Below, one piece after another: positions 20,742 to 21,301 of a stretch of DNA of 21,301 nucleotides. A program made the translations under genes and the position numbers. Below the pieces are notes generated by a model. The model was not told the DNA's origin. It saw only the letters and a program-made list of their open reading frames with translations, and ran no database searches. This stretch comes from an uncultured Bacilli bacterium (GTDB taxonomy: Bacteria; Bacillota_I; Bacilli_A; RF39; UBA660), in the NCBI GenBank assembly GCA_947623705.1, contig CANQHT010000010.1:1-21301 (forward strand). Direction: 5' to 3'. Within the stretch, counting starts at the first letter, position 1; the number at the start of each line of letters is the position of its first letter.

Positions 20742-21301
20742 ATGTTGAAGAAAAATAAAAATATACTAATATATTTAAGTATAGGAATAGTACTAATAGT
20801 TAGTATGTTTTTTGTGTTTAATAAAAAAGATAACGAATATAAAGAATTACCAAAAGTTAAATTAAAAGAACAAACTAATTTGAAACAATTTGCTTTAATG
20901 CTAGAACAAACAAGTGGTAAAGGCGATTATCAAGAAAGTAGCGATGAATTACCTACAATAGGATATCATTTTAATAAAGAAAAAAGTGGATGTACTGATA
21001 TAAATGGTAAAGTAATAAATGATGTTTTAGATTATGATTATGAAAATTATGTTGTTTTATTAGATACTAGTAAAACAAGTTATTGCTATTTATATTATGA
21101 TAAATTAACATTAGGAGAAACAATTAGAAAGATAAATTCAAAAGGATTAAATAGTGATTTAGAAGGTGGACTTTATCGTTATCAAGGAGTAAAGAATGAG
21201 GTTGATAACTATGTTTGTCTAAATGAAGAATGTGATAGTAGTAATCGTTATAGAATAATTGGTATAAATGAAGATAATGAAGTAAAATTAATAAAAGAAG
21301 A
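20742..21301 (+). CDS. Membrane-anchored, cell-surface protein of unknown function (3' truncated by the window)
   Basis: 186 codons are visible before the window ends. The N-terminus MLKKNKNILIYLSIGIVLIV is a basic start plus one hydrophobic segment (about residues 7-26) without a lipobox. This fits a signal anchor, with the rest outside the cell. The outer part is acidic and tyrosine-rich, with paired cysteines (SGCTD, SYCYLYYD, NYVCLNEECD). It includes GLYRYQG...NYVCLNEEC...YRIIGI...VKLI, a pattern I associate with exported proteins of uncultured Bacilli, of unknown role. Start: AGAAGG lies about eight bases before the ATG. Its promoter carries a poly-G run, so expression may switch on and off, as often seen for surface proteins. 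Confidence 0.78.
   Translation, partial: MLKKNKNILIYLSIGIVLIVSMFFVFNKKDNEYKELPKVKLKEQTNLKQFALMLEQTSGKGDYQESSDELPTIGYHFNKEKSGCTDINGKVINDVLDYDYENYVVLLDTSKTSYCYLYYDKLTLGETIRKINSKGLNSDLEGGLYRYQGVKNEVDNYVCLNEECDSSNRYRIIGINEDNEVKLIKE

Overview
The window looks like a chromosomal segment of a very AT-rich, endospore-forming member of the Bacillota, probably an uncultured gut-type Bacilli/Erysipelotrichia-like lineage. This rests on the base composition, A/T-ending codons, AGGAGG-type ribosome sites, a complete gerA-type germinant-receptor operon, a probable spoIIM and ordinary low-GC cell-wall genes. Tryptophan is read from TGG and TGA acts as a stop, so the standard bacterial code applies. Genus-level placement cannot be made from this sequence alone.

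Region by region. (1) 1-2128: an intact IS1634-family insertion sequence (transposase, 15-bp perfect terminal inverted repeats) flanked by a 46-bp direct duplication. It sits between a truncated leftward ORF at the window edge and a rightward hypothetical gene. (2) 2517-6055: a leftward germination operon in the order gerKA-gerKC-gerKB with 4-bp ATGA overlaps. (3) 6056-9600: an accessory stretch. It holds a putative structured RNA, a small hypothetical gene, two tandem copies of a type I toxin-antitoxin-like locus (26- and 27-residue hydrophobic peptides facing convergent antisense RNAs), a HipA-like kinase, a DUF3800 protein and a GC-rich patch. (4) 9769-13512: the rRNA methyltransferase gene rlmD, about 550 bp of apparently decayed DNA, and two overlapping hypothetical genes. 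(5) 13588-15905: deoD (purine salvage) convergent with a phosphohexomutase gene, then a 31-residue membrane peptide. (6) 15963-20625: probable spoIIM with its start codon inside a 15-bp perfect hairpin, a P-loop ATPase gene, plsC (phospholipid synthesis), murF and ddl (the D-Ala-D-Ala branch of peptidoglycan synthesis). (7) 20687-21301: a promoter with eight consecutive G in its spacer in front of a truncated membrane-anchored surface protein gene.

How the genes connect. gerKA/KC/KB form one nutrient receptor of the inner spore membrane. ddl makes D-Ala-D-Ala, which MurF attaches to the UDP-MurNAc-tripeptide, and the two genes are coupled with plsC in one envelope operon. The toxin pair, HipA-like kinase and DUF3800 protein look like a small conflict or stress island lodged between core genes.

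The most interesting observations are the duplicated type I toxin-antitoxin locus, whose second toxin mRNA can pair its 5' leader with its own 3' end; the poly-G promoter that could be phase-variable; the hairpin over the spoIIM start; the structured RNA beside the germination operon; and the unusually long target duplication of the insertion sequence.
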